Assembly: GCA_963792915.1 (NCBI GenBank)
Contig: CAWBYD010000007.1
Location: forward strand, 310,001-374,000
Length of the DNA stretch: 64,000 nt
Origin: Solirubrobacter sp963792915
GTDB taxonomy: Bacteria > Actinomycetota > Thermoleophilia > Solirubrobacterales > Solirubrobacteraceae
Direction of reading: 5' to 3'
In this document: positions 6,601 to 15,479 of the stretch, in pieces
How the letters are laid out: every line of letters starts with the position of its first letter
Position numbering within the stretch: the first letter of the stretch is position 1
The notes under the pieces: model-generated
What the model saw: the letters and a program-made list of their open reading frames with translations, nothing else
The model's database searches: none
What the model was told of the DNA's origin: nothing
Translations under genes and position numbers: made by a program

Positions 6601-9600
6601 CGACCGCCGACACCGAGATCCTCGCCGCGGCCTACGCGATCCGCGAGCTGCCGGACGACTTCCCGGAGGTGCGCGCCGCGAACCTGGTCGACGACCCGGC
6701 GGAGTTCGTGGCCGGCGCGCGCGTGGTGGTGGTGCGCCTGCTCGGCGGGCGCCGCGCCTGGCCGGAGGGCGTCGCGGCGCTGCGTTCCGTGTGCGAGCGC
6801 GACGGGATCGCGCTGATCCTGCTGGGCGGCGAGGCCGAGCCCGACGCGGAGCTCGCCGGCCTCTCGCTCGCGCCCGCGGGCGCGGTCGCCCAGGCGTTCG
6901 AGTACCTGCGGCACGGCGGGGTCGACAACACGCGCGAGCTGCTGCGCTTCCTCGCGGACACGTTCGGGCTGACCGGGCACGGCTTCGAGCCGCCGCGCGA
7001 GCTCGCCGACTCCGGCGTCTACGTGCCCGGCACGGGCGACGTCGCGGCGCTGCCCGAGCCCGACGGCCGCCCGCGCGTCGGTGTCGTCTTCTACCGCTCG
7101 CACCGCGTGACCGGCAACACGGCGTTCGTCGACGCGCTCGCGGCGGCGATCGAGCGCGCCGGCGGGCAGCCGGTTTGCGTCTGGACGTACTCGCTGCGCG
7201 GCGACGCGCCGGTACTCGGCCAGCTCGACGGCCGGATCGACGCGCTGATCACCACCGTGCTGGCCTCCGGCGGCTCGCACGCGGGAGACGAGTGGCACGC
7301 CGAGGCGCTCGAAGCGCTGGGTGTGCCGGTCATCCAGGGGCTCTGCGCGACCACGTCGCGCGAGCGCTGGGCGCAGTCGGACGCCGGCCTGAAGCCGCTC
7401 GACGCCGCGATGCAGGTCGCTATCCCGGAGTTCGACGGGCGCATCATCGGCGTCCCGATCTCGTTCAAGGAGCCGCTCGAGGGTGTTGACGCTCTCCACT
7501 ACGCGCCCGACCACGAGCGCTGTGACCGGCTTGCTTGTCTGGCTGTCAGACATGCGCGGCTGAGGACGCTCGACCGCGCGCAGCAGCGCACCGCGATCGT
7601 GCTCTCCTCGTTCCCCACCAAGCACGCGCGGGTCGGCAACGCGGTCGGGCTGGACACGCCGGCGAGCGCGATGGAGCTGCTGGCGGCGCTGAAGGCCGCC
7701 GGGCACTGCGTCGAGCACGAGTTCGCCGACGGCGACGCGCTGATCCACGCGCTGATCGCGACCGGCGGCCATGACCACGACTTCCTGTCAGACAACCAGC
7801 TTGCCAGTGCACCAGCGCGCCTGCCGATCGACGACTACGAGCGCTGGTTCGCCACGCTGCCCGCCGAGCTGCGCGATACGTCGTGCGCACGTGGGGCCCG
7901 CCGCCCGGCGAGTGGTACGTCGACGGCGACGATTTCGTGATCGCCGGCCTCGAGCTCGGCAACGTCTTCCTGGCGATCCAGCCGCCACGCGGGTACGGCG
8001 AGAACCCGGTCGCGATCTACCACGACCCCAACCTCGCCCCCGCGCATCACTACCTCGCCGCCTACCGCTGGCTCGACGCACGCTTCGGCGCCGACGCAAT
8101 CGTGCACCTCGGCAAGCACGGGACGCTGGAATGGCTGCCGGGCAAGTCGCTCGGCCTGTCAGCGGGCTGCGCTCCCGACGCGTGCCTGGGCGACGTGCCG
8201 CTCTTCTACCCGTTCGTCGTCAACGACCCGGGCGAGGGCATGCAGGCCAAGCGCCGCGCGCACGCGGTCGTGGTCGACCACCTCGTGCCGCCGATGATGC
8301 GCGCGGAGACCTACGACGAGCTGGCACAGCTCGAGCAGCTGCTCGACGAGTACGCCCGTTCGGAGGCGCTCGACCCCGCGAAGCTGCCCACGCTCGCCGG
8401 CCGGATCTGGACGCTGCTGCATGAGGCCGACCTCCACCACGACCTCGAGGTGACCGGCGAGCAGCCCGCGCTGGAGGACTTCGCGGCGCTGATCGAGCAC
8501 GTCGACGGCTACCTGTGCGAGATCAAGGACCTGCAGGTGCGCGACGGGCTGCACATCCTTGGCCGGCCGCCGCAGGGCGAGCAGCTCGACGGGCTCGTGC
8601 GGGCGATACTGCGGCTGCCGTACGGCGATCAGGCCGACGGCCCCGAGGCGCGCGCGTTCGCCGAGTGCGAGGTGATCCCCAAGATCCTCGCCGCCGCGAA
8701 CGAGATCCCCGCGCTGATCGGCGGCCTGCACGGCCGCCACGTGCCTGCCGGCCCGTCCGGCTCGCCCACGCGCGGGCGGCTCGACGTGCTGCCGACCGGG
8801 CGCAACATGTACTCGGTCGACCCGCGCGCGCTGCCGTCGGACCTCGCGTACGAGACGGGTACGAAGCTGGCCGATGCGCTGCTGGCCGGCGGCGAGTATC
8901 CGGAGACGGTGGGGATCGTCGTGTGGGGCACCGCCGCGATGCGGACCGCGGGCGACGACGCCGGCGAGATCCTGGCGCTGCTCGGCGTCCGGCCGCGCTG
9001 GAACCAGGAGACGCGGCGCGTGATCGGACTCGAGCCAATCGCGCTCGAGGAGCTCGGGCGCCCACGGATCGACGTGACCGTGCGGATCTCGGGCTTCTTC
9101 CGCGACGCGTTCCCGCATCTCGTGGACCTGCTCGACGACGCGGTGACGCTCGTCGCCGGCCTGGACGAGCCGGAGGAGCTGAACTTCGTCCGCAAGCACG
9201 CGCTGGCCGACGAGGCCGAGCTGCTCGAGGAGCTGGGCGACGGGGCGTGGCGGCGCGCGACCGCGCGCATCTTCGGCGGGCGCCCGGGGACGTACGGCAC
9301 GGGGATCCTGCAGCTCGTCGACGTGCGCAACTGGCGCGACGACGCCGATCTCGCCGAGGTGTACGAGGCCTGGGGCGGCCATGCCTACGGCCGCGGGCTC
9401 GGCGGCGCGGAGGCGCGCAGCGCGATGCGGCGCCAGTTCGCGCGCATCGACGTCGCGGTCAAGAACGTCGACACGCGCGAGCACGACCTGCTCGACTCGA
9501 GCGACTACTTCGCCGAGCACGGCGGGATGATCGCCTACGTGCGCCACCTGGCGGGAGCCGATCCGCGCGCGGTGATCGGCGACTCCTCGGACCCGTCGCA

Positions 9601-9985
9601 CCCGGCCGCGCGCACGCTCGCCGAGGAGGCGCGGCGCGTCTTCCGCAGCCGCGTCGCGAACCCGCGCTGGATCGGCTCGATGATGCGCCACGGCTACAAG
9701 GGCGCGTTCGAGCTCGCGGCGACCGTCGACTACCTGTTCGGCTACGACGCCACCACGGGCGTGGTCGAGGACTGGATGTACGAGTCGGTGACCGAGCGCT
9801 ATGTCGGCTCCGACGACGTGCGCGACTTCCTGCGCCGGTCGAACCCGTGGGCACTGCGGGCGATCGCCGAGCGGCTGCTCGAGGCGGCCGACCGCGGGCT
9901 GTGGGACGCGGCGCCGGAGTCGCTCGAGCTCCTGCGCGAGGCGTATCTCGAGGTCGAGGGCGAGCTCGAGGAGGCGTCGGCGTGA
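6585..9985 (+). CDS. cobN: Cobaltochelatase subunit CobN, interrupted by a one-base frameshift near 7877
   Basis: Residues 1 to ~430 (from ATG 6585) and the remainder (frame entered at ~7878, open to TGA 9985) together give a ~1130-residue CobN, the porphyrin/corrin-binding large subunit for ATP-dependent cobalt insertion into hydrogenobyrinate a,c-diamide. Recognisable parts are FYRSHRVTGNTAFVDAL, SFPTKHARVGNAVGLDTPAS, then IYHDPNLAPAHHYLAAYRWL, IVHLGKHGTLEWLPGKS and GFFRDAFPHLVDLLDDAV. Frame A reads AELRDTSCARG where AELRD-x-VVRTWGPPPGEW is expected, so one base is missing near 7876-7878. The flanking sequence has no slippery heptamer, so programmed frameshifting is unlikely. It is either a sequencing/assembly indel or a recent mutation. 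Stop and next start overlap as GTGA. Confidence 0.9.
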
Positions 9986-12243
9986 CGGCGTACCCGTTCA
10001 GCGCGCTCGTCGGGCAGGACGACCTGCGCGAGGCGCTGCTCGCGTGCGCCGTCGATCCGGCGATCGGCGGCGTGCTGGTGCGCGGCGAGCGCGGGACCGC
10101 GAAGACGACCGCGGTCCGCGGGCTGGCGCCGCTCGTCGGCTCGCTCGTGGAGCTGCCGATCGGGGCGACCGCCGATCGCGTGCTCGGGACGCTCGACCTC
10201 GACCGCGCCCTGGCCGAGGGCGCGAGCGCGTTCCGGCCCGGGCTGCTGGCCGCGGCCCACGAGGGGCTGCTGTATGTCGACGAGGTCAACCTGCTGCCCG
10301 ATCACCTGGTCGACGTGCTGCTCGACGCCGCGGCGCTCGGGCGCGTCCACATCGAGCGCGACGGGATCTCGACGTCCTACGAGGCGCGGTTCCTGCTCGT
10401 AGGCACGATGAACCCCGAGGAGGGCGAGCTGCGCCCGCAGCTGCTCGATCGCTTCGGCCTGTCCGTCGAGGTCGCCGGCAGCTCCGACACGGCCGTGCGC
10501 GTGGAGATCGTCCGCCGCAGGCTGGCCTTCGACGCCGACCCGCCGGCGTTCGCGGCCGCCTGGGAGAGCGAGGACGCGGCACTGGCGGCGCGTGTCGCCG
10601 CCGCGCGCGAGACGGTTGTCAGGTTGCCTGACAGGATGCTCCTGCTGATCGCCGGCACGTGCGCACGGCTCGGCGTGGACGGCCATCGCGCCGACATCGT
10701 CTGTGCGCGTGCGGCGAAGGCGCTGGCCGCGCTCGACGGTGCGCAGGAGGTCGATCGCGACCACGTCCGCCGCGCGGCGCGGCTGGCGCTCGCCCACCGG
10801 CGCCGGCGCGGGCCGCTGCAGGAGCCGGGGCTCGATCCCGGCGAGCTGGACGCCGCGATGGACGAGGCCGGCGACGACCTGCCGCCCGACGGCGGCGGAG
10901 GGTCGAACGGGAGCGGGCTCGGTGACGGCGCGGGGGCGCCGGGCGACGCGGCGGGCGCGGATGCTGCGGCCGAGGGAGATGCCGTGCGGCGCGACGCCGC
11001 CGCGCGACGCGACGACGAGGCCGCCGAGCCACCGCGCGGCGGCGGCGCGAAGGCTCCCGACCGGGCGCCGGACGAGAGCGACGCGCGCCCGCCCGCCGAG
11101 CCGCGCGCCTATCGCGCGGACGCACCCGCTCCCCACCGCACCGACGCGCCCGCTGAACCCGGCCGCGCGCCCCTGCTCGCCCTGTCCGGCCTCGGCCGCG
11201 GCGCGACGGGCCGCCGCAGCCGCGCCAGCGGCGGCGGCCCGGCCGTCGACTCGCGCCCGCCAGACGGCCCCACCACCGACCTCGCGCTCGCGGCCACGCT
11301 GCGAGCCGCGGCGATCCGCCGCGCCATCACTGCCGGGAGGGACGCCGCGACACGCCCCGGAGGCGCCGCGGACTCGACCGCGCGCCGGGCGCGCGCCGAG
11401 GGCCGCCCGCCGAGCGCGCCTGGGCCGGCCGGCGCGATGAGCGCGGCGGGCGAGGCGAGCGCGCCCGGGCCGGCCGGCGCGATGAGCACGGTGGGCACGG
11501 CGAGCGCGCCCGGGCGACCCGGCGCGATGAGCGCGGCGGGCACGGCGAGCGCGCCCGGGCGACCCGGCGCGATGAGCGCGGCAGGCGAGGCGAGCGCGCC
11601 CGGGCCGGCCGGCGCGGCGCGCGCGGCGGCGACGAGCCCAGCCCGCGCGACCGGCACGCAGCGGCGCGCCGGCGCGGCGGCTGCCCTGACTCGCGCGGAT
11701 CTGCGCGAGCACGTGCGCGCCGGGCGCGAGGGCAACCTCGTCGTGTTCTGCGTCGACGCCTCCGGCTCGATGGGCGCGCGGCGGCGGATGGCGCGGGCGA
11801 AGGGCGCGATCCTGGGCCTGCTCACCGACGCCTACCAGCGCCGCGACCGTGTCGCGCTCGTGACGTTCCGGGGCGCCGTGGCGCAGCTCGTCCTGCCGCC
11901 GACCGGCAGCGTCGAGCGGGCGGCGGCCGCGCTCGCGTCGCTGCCGACCGGGGGCGGCACGCCGCTCGCGGCCGGCCTCGACGAGGCCGCGCGGGTGATC
12001 GTGCTCGAGCAGCGCCGCGATCCGTCGCGGCGCGCGCTCGCGCTCGTCGTCACCGACGGCCGCACGCAGGACCGTCCCGCCGCCCTGCGCGCCGCGCAGC
12101 GGCTCGCGAAGGCCGCCGCCGGGGTCGTCGTCTTCGACGGCGAGCAGGGACCGGTCAGACTCGGCCTCGCCCGCGAGCTGGCCGAGGCGGCCGGCGCGCG
12201 CCTGCTCCCCCTGACCGCGCTCGAGACGAGGAAGGCCGCGTGA
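9982..12243 (+). CDS. ChlI/ChlD-type cobaltochelatase AAA+ and vWA subunit in one chain
   Basis: The protein has 753 residues. The AAA+ domain covers ~1-310: FSALVGQDDLREALL, Walker A GERGTAKTT, Walker B LLYVDEVNLL, LVGTMNPEEGELRPQLLDRFGL. A 270-residue Ala/Pro/Gly/acidic linker follows and includes four 15-residue repeats. The vWA domain (~590-753) has MIDAS motif VDASGSMGARRR and late TDGRTQDRP. Such proteins power CobN or magnesium chelatases, replacing the separate CobS and CobT chelatase subunits. Location directly after cobN supports cobalt chelation. The GTG start overlaps the cobN stop, and the gene overlaps cobO by 4 bp. The low-complexity linker is unusually long. Confidence 0.88.
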   Translation: MTAYPFSALVGQDDLREALLACAVDPAIGGVLVRGERGTAKTTAVRGLAPLVGSLVELPIGATADRVLGTLDLDRALAEGASAFRPGLLAAAHEGLLYVDEVNLLPDHLVDVLLDAAALGRVHIERDGISTSYEARFLLVGTMNPEEGELRPQLLDRFGLSVEVAGSSDTAVRVEIVRRRLAFDADPPAFAAAWESEDAALAARVAAARETVVRLPDRMLLLIAGTCARLGVDGHRADIVCARAAKALAALDGAQEVDRDHVRRAARLALAHRRRRGPLQEPGLDPGELDAAMDEAGDDLPPDGGGGSNGSGLGDGAGAPGDAAGADAAAEGDAVRRDAAARRDDEAAEPPRGGGAKAPDRAPDESDARPPAEPRAYRADAPAPHRTDAPAEPGRAPLLALSGLGRGATGRRSRASGGGPAVDSRPPDGPTTDLALAATLRAAAIRRAITAGRDAATRPGGAADSTARRARAEGRPPSAPGPAGAMSAAGEASAPGPAGAMSTVGTASAPGRPGAMSAAGTASAPGRPGAMSAAGEASAPGPAGAARAAATSPARATGTQRRAGAAAALTRADLREHVRAGREGNLVVFCVDASGSMGARRRMARAKGAILGLLTDAYQRRDRVALVTFRGAVAQLVLPPTGSVERAAAALASLPTGGGTPLAAGLDEAARVIVLEQRRDPSRRALALVVTDGRTQDRPAALRAAQRLAKAAAGVVVFDGEQGPVRLGLARELAEAAGARLLPLTALETRKAA
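11416..11619 (+). repeat. 45-bp coding tandem repeat in the chelatase linker
   Basis: Four full units (11416, 11461, 11506, 11551) plus a partial fifth encode APGPAGAMSAAGEAS-like 15-mers. Copies differ at a few positions (PA/RP, EAS/TAS, AA/TV). It lies in the acidic linker between the AAA+ and vWA domains. Confidence 0.9.
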
Positions 12244-12806
12244 GCGAAGACATCGGCAGTGCCGACCCCAAGCGCCGCAAGCCCCGCGACCGGCCGCTGC
12301 TGATCGTGCTGACCGGGCACGGCAAGGGCAAGTCGACGAGCGCGTTCGGGATGCTGATGCGCTCGTGGGCGCGCGGCTACCGCTGCGGCGTGTTCCAGTT
12401 CGTGAAGTCCGGCAAGTGGAAGGTCGGCGAGGCGAAGGCCGCGGCGGCGCTGGGCGGGATCGACTGGGAGAAGATGGGCGACGGCTGGACGTGGATCAGC
12501 CGCGACCTCGAGGAGTCGGCCGACCGGGCGCGCGAGGGCTGGGCGGAGGTCCGCCGCCGGATCGAGGCCGAGACCTACGAGTTCCTGCTGCTCGACGAGC
12601 TCACGTACGCGATCAAGTACGGCTGGGTCCCCGAGGAGGAGATCGTGGACACGCTCACGCACCGGCCGGGCTTCCAGCACGTCGTCGTGACCGGCCGCGA
12701 CGCCTCGCCGGGCCTGGTGGCCGCGGCGGACCTCGTGAGCGAGGTCGTTAAGGTCAAGCATCCGATGGACGAGGGCATCCGCGCCCAGCAGGGGATCGAG
12801 TGGTAG
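12240..12806 (+). CDS. cobO: Cob(I)yrinic acid a,c-diamide adenosyltransferase
   Basis: This 188-residue CobA/CobO/BtuR-type adenosyltransferase transfers the 5'-deoxyadenosyl group of ATP to Co(I) corrinoids. The modified P-loop GHGKGKSTSAFG is at residues ~25-36, followed by FQFVKSGKWKVGE, DELTYAIKYGWV and TGRDASPGLVAAADLVSEV, all family hallmarks. The first ~15 residues are a charged extension. It starts with GTG overlapping the previous stop, and its last codons overlap the GTG start of cobB. Confidence 0.96.
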   Translation: MSEDIGSADPKRRKPRDRPLLIVLTGHGKGKSTSAFGMLMRSWARGYRCGVFQFVKSGKWKVGEAKAAAALGGIDWEKMGDGWTWISRDLEESADRAREGWAEVRRRIEAETYEFLLLDELTYAIKYGWVPEEEIVDTLTHRPGFQHVVVTGRDASPGLVAAADLVSEVVKVKHPMDEGIRAQQGIEW

Positions 12807-14098
12807 CGCGCGTCGTCATCGCGGGCACGAGCTCCGGCGCGGGCAAGACCACGGTCGCCACCGGCCTCATGGCCGCGCTGCGCCGCCGCGGCGAGCGCCC
12901 GACGGCGTTCAAGGTCGGTCCCGACTTCATCGACCCGAGCTATCACGCGCTGGCCACCGGCCGTCCCGGCCGCAACCTCGACGCGTTCCTGTCGGGCCCC
13001 GAGCTGATCGCCCCGCTCGCCCGCCACGGCAGCCGCGGCGCCGGCGTCGCGGTGATCGAGGGCGTGATGGGGCTCTACGACGGCGCGTCCGGCCGCGGCG
13101 AGCTCGCCTCCACGGCACATGTCGCCAAGCTGCTCGGCGCGCCCGTGGTGCTCGTCGTCGACGCAGCCGCGATGGCCCGCAGCGTGGCGGCGATCGTGCA
13201 CGGCTACCGGACGTTCGACCCGGACGTGAACGTCGCGGGCGTCGTCCTCAACCGCGTGGGAAGCGAGTTCCACGCCGAGCTGCTGCGCGACGCGCTCGAA
13301 GGCATCCCCGTCCTCGGCGCCCTGCCCCGCGACGCGGCGTTGGAGGTCCCCGAGCGCCATCTCGGCCTCGTGCCGGTCGCCGAGCGCGCGCCCCGCGCCG
13401 CCGCCGTGATCGGCCGGCTCGCCGAGACGGTCGAGGCGCACTGCGATGTCGACGCGCTGCTCGCGCTCGCCCGCACGGCCCCGGCCATGCCCGGCCCCGC
13501 CTGGTCGCCGGACGCAGAGTCCTCGACCGCCAAAGTCGCGATCGCCCGCGGCCCCGCGTTCTCGTTTCACTACGAGGAGAACCTCGAGCTGCTGCGCAAC
13601 GCGGAGCTGGTCGAGTTCGACCCGCTGCGCGACGAGACACTCCCGGACGCCGGCGCGCTGATCCTCGCGGGCGGCTTCCCCGAAATCTTCGGTGCCGAGC
13701 TGTCCGCGAACACGCGCCTGCGCGAGCAGATCGCGGCCTTCCGCGGCCCGATCCTCGCCGAGTGCGGCGGTCTGCTCTACCTCGCGCGCGAGCTCGACGG
13801 CCACGCGATGTGCGGCGTCCTCCCGATCGACGCCCGCATGACCGACCGCCTGACGCTCGGCTACCGCGAGGCCGTCGCGCTCGCCGACCACCCGGTCTTC
13901 CCCGCGGGCACGCGCATGCGCGGCCACGAGTTCCACTACTCGCAGGTCACACCGGGCGGCGCCGCGTGGGAGCACCGCCGCCGCGAGGGCCACGTCCAAG
14001 GGCTCGTGCACGCGTCCTACCTGCACACGCACTGGGCGGCGACGCCCGCCACGGCGCGGCGCCTGCTCGCCGCCGCGACCACTGAGGCGCTCGTATGA
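12800..14098 (+). CDS. cobB: Cobyrinic (hydrogenobyrinic) acid a,c-diamide synthase
   Basis: This 432-residue protein has an N-terminal P-loop ATPase (AGTSSGAGKTTVATGL; FKVGPDFIDPSYH; VIEGVMGLYDG) and a C-terminal glutaminase-like domain (LAECGGLLYLARE with the nucleophile Cys; GHEFHYSQ; HASYLHTHW). It amidates carboxylates a and c. In the aerobic route the substrate is hydrogenobyrinate and in the anaerobic route cob(II)yrinate (CbiA). The CobN chelatase nearby favours the former. The stop overlaps cobI (ATGA). Confidence 0.95.
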   Translation: MVARVVIAGTSSGAGKTTVATGLMAALRRRGERPTAFKVGPDFIDPSYHALATGRPGRNLDAFLSGPELIAPLARHGSRGAGVAVIEGVMGLYDGASGRGELASTAHVAKLLGAPVVLVVDAAAMARSVAAIVHGYRTFDPDVNVAGVVLNRVGSEFHAELLRDALEGIPVLGALPRDAALEVPERHLGLVPVAERAPRAAAVIGRLAETVEAHCDVDALLALARTAPAMPGPAWSPDAESSTAKVAIARGPAFSFHYEENLELLRNAELVEFDPLRDETLPDAGALILAGGFPEIFGAELSANTRLREQIAAFRGPILAECGGLLYLARELDGHAMCGVLPIDARMTDRLTLGYREAVALADHPVFPAGTRMRGHEFHYSQVTPGGAAWEHRRREGHVQGLVHASYLHTHWAATPATARRLLAAATTEALV

Positions 14099-14754
14099 GG
14101 CTGATCGGCGTCGGCGTCGGCCCCGGCGATCCGGAGCACCTCACGCTCAAGGCGCTGCGCGCGCTCAAGGAGGCCGACCGCGTGTTCGTCCCCGACGGCG
14201 GCCGTGCAGCCGAGATCGTCGCCGAACACGTCGCCGTCGAGCTGCTCGGCTTCGGCATGACCGACGCCGCGACCCGCGCCGAGCACTGGGACCGCGCCGG
14301 CGAGGCAATCGCGCGCGTCGTGCGCACCGGCACCGCGGCGTTCGCGACAATCGGCGACCCCAACCTCTACTCCACGTTCGCCTACATCGCCCACACCGTG
14401 CGCGCGCTCGTCCCCGGCGTCGAGATCGAGACCGTCCCGGGCATCACCGCGATGCAGGACCTCGCCGCGCGCTCGGGGACCGTGCTCGCCGAGGGCTCCG
14501 AGCGGCTCGCGCTCGTTCCTTACACGGCCGGCCACGACGCGCTGCTGGACGCGCTCGAGAGCTTCGACACCGTCGTCGTCTACAAGGGCGGCCGCCACCT
14601 CCCGCAGGTGCTCGAGGCCGCCGGCGAGCGCGCCGTCTACGGCGAGGAGCTCGGACGCGCGGGCCAGACGCTCGTCGCCCCCGACGGAGCCGGCCCGTAC
14701 ATGTCGACGGTGATCGTCCCGGCCCGCCGCGAAGGACGGGGCGGCCGGATATGA
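14095..14754 (+). CDS. cobI: Precorrin-2 C20-methyltransferase
   Basis: A 219-residue tetrapyrrole methylase fold with N-terminal GVGVGPGDPEHLTLKALRAL, ATIGDPNLYSTF and VPGITAMQDLAA. The family adds the C20 methyl group from SAM. Sequence alone separates the CobI and CbiL substrate forms (metal-free or cobalt-loaded precorrin-2) poorly, and here both early and late cobalt chelatases are encoded. Starts and stops overlap with neighbours by 4 bp. Confidence 0.92.
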   Translation: MRLIGVGVGPGDPEHLTLKALRALKEADRVFVPDGGRAAEIVAEHVAVELLGFGMTDAATRAEHWDRAGEAIARVVRTGTAAFATIGDPNLYSTFAYIAHTVRALVPGVEIETVPGITAMQDLAARSGTVLAEGSERLALVPYTAGHDALLDALESFDTVVVYKGGRHLPQVLEAAGERAVYGEELGRAGQTLVAPDGAGPYMSTVIVPARREGRGGRI

Positions 14755-15479
14755 GCGGGCACGGCCCCCGGCCTGAGGCGGCCGTCGAAACCGAACTGCA
14801 CCGCGCGCCCGCGGAGTGCAAGGTGCTCGCGACGATCCTGTTCGCGGTCGCGGTGGCGCTGATCCCGCGCGGGGAGCTCGTGTGGCCGTACGCGATCGAC
14901 GCGGCGCTGCTGGCGGCCGTGGCGGTGCTCGCGCGCACGCCGCCGAGCCTGCTCGCCGGCCGGCTGGCGATCGAGGTGCCGTTCGTGCTGTTCGTCGTCG
15001 TGCTGCCGTTCGTCAGCCCCGACGGGCTGTGGCTCGCGTTCTCGATCCTCGCCAAGGCGACGCTCGTCGTGCTGGCGACCGGCGTCCTGGCGTGGACGAC
15101 CCCGCCTGCGGACATCCTGCGCGGGCTGGAGCGGCTCGGCGCGCCGCGCCAGCTGACCGCGATCGCCGGCTTCGCGCTGCGCTACCTGCAGCTGCTGCTC
15201 GACGACCTCACGCGCATGCGGCTCGCCCGCGCGCTGCGCGGCGACGACCCGCGCTGGCTGTGGCAGGCGCGCTCGGCGGCCCGTACGGCCGGCACCGTCG
15301 CGATGCGCGCGTTCGAGCGCGGCGAGCGAGTCCACGTCGCGATGCTCGCGCGCGGATACGACGGGCGGATGCCGGCGCTCGCGCTGACACCGCGCGCGGC
15401 CGCGCCCGCCTGGGCCGTCTCGCTGGTCATGCCGCTCGCGGCCGCCGCCGTCCTCGCCGCCGCGCGGGGGTGGGTGTGA
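14751..15479 (+). CDS. cbiQ: ECF cobalt transporter transmembrane (T) component
   Basis: A 242-residue membrane protein with about five hydrophobic segments. The T-component signature helices carry Ala-Arg-Gly-type coupling motifs: LRYLQLLLDDLTRMRLARALRG and AMRAFERGERVHVAMLARGYDG. It links the substrate-binding CbiM to the ATPase. It is immediately upstream of, and overlapping, the cbiX::cbiO fusion, with cbiM ~3 kb downstream. No cbiN was found. Confidence 0.9.
   Translation: MSGHGPRPEAAVETELHRAPAECKVLATILFAVAVALIPRGELVWPYAIDAALLAAVAVLARTPPSLLAGRLAIEVPFVLFVVVLPFVSPDGLWLAFSILAKATLVVLATGVLAWTTPPADILRGLERLGAPRQLTAIAGFALRYLQLLLDDLTRMRLARALRGDDPRWLWQARSAARTAGTVAMRAFERGERVHVAMLARGYDGRMPALALTPRAAAPAWAVSLVMPLAAAAVLAAARGWV

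Noticed and set aside
6135..7778. Long minus-strand open frames opposite cobQ and cobN (and similar ones along the cob operon)
   Set aside because: Mirror-frame artefacts; composition is Arg/Asp/His-rich without motifs, while the plus strand has conserved enzymes.
7870..7890. Programmed ribosomal frameshifting in cobN
   Set aside because: Programmed shifts are known in some chelatase genes, but the site lacks a slippery heptamer, has no supporting stop/hairpin arrangement, and other random-looking indels occur in the window.
7540..10640. Short TGTCTG...CAGACA, TGTCAGACA and TGTCAGG...CCTGACA palindromes in cobN and the chelatase gene as a dispersed regulatory repeat
   Set aside because: Arms of 4-7 bp with short loops are expected many times by chance in 64 kb of this composition, and they encode residues that fit the protein families.
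11416..11619. CRISPR-like regularly spaced repeat
   Set aside because: The 45-bp units are contiguous, in frame and without variable spacers; they encode a protein linker.
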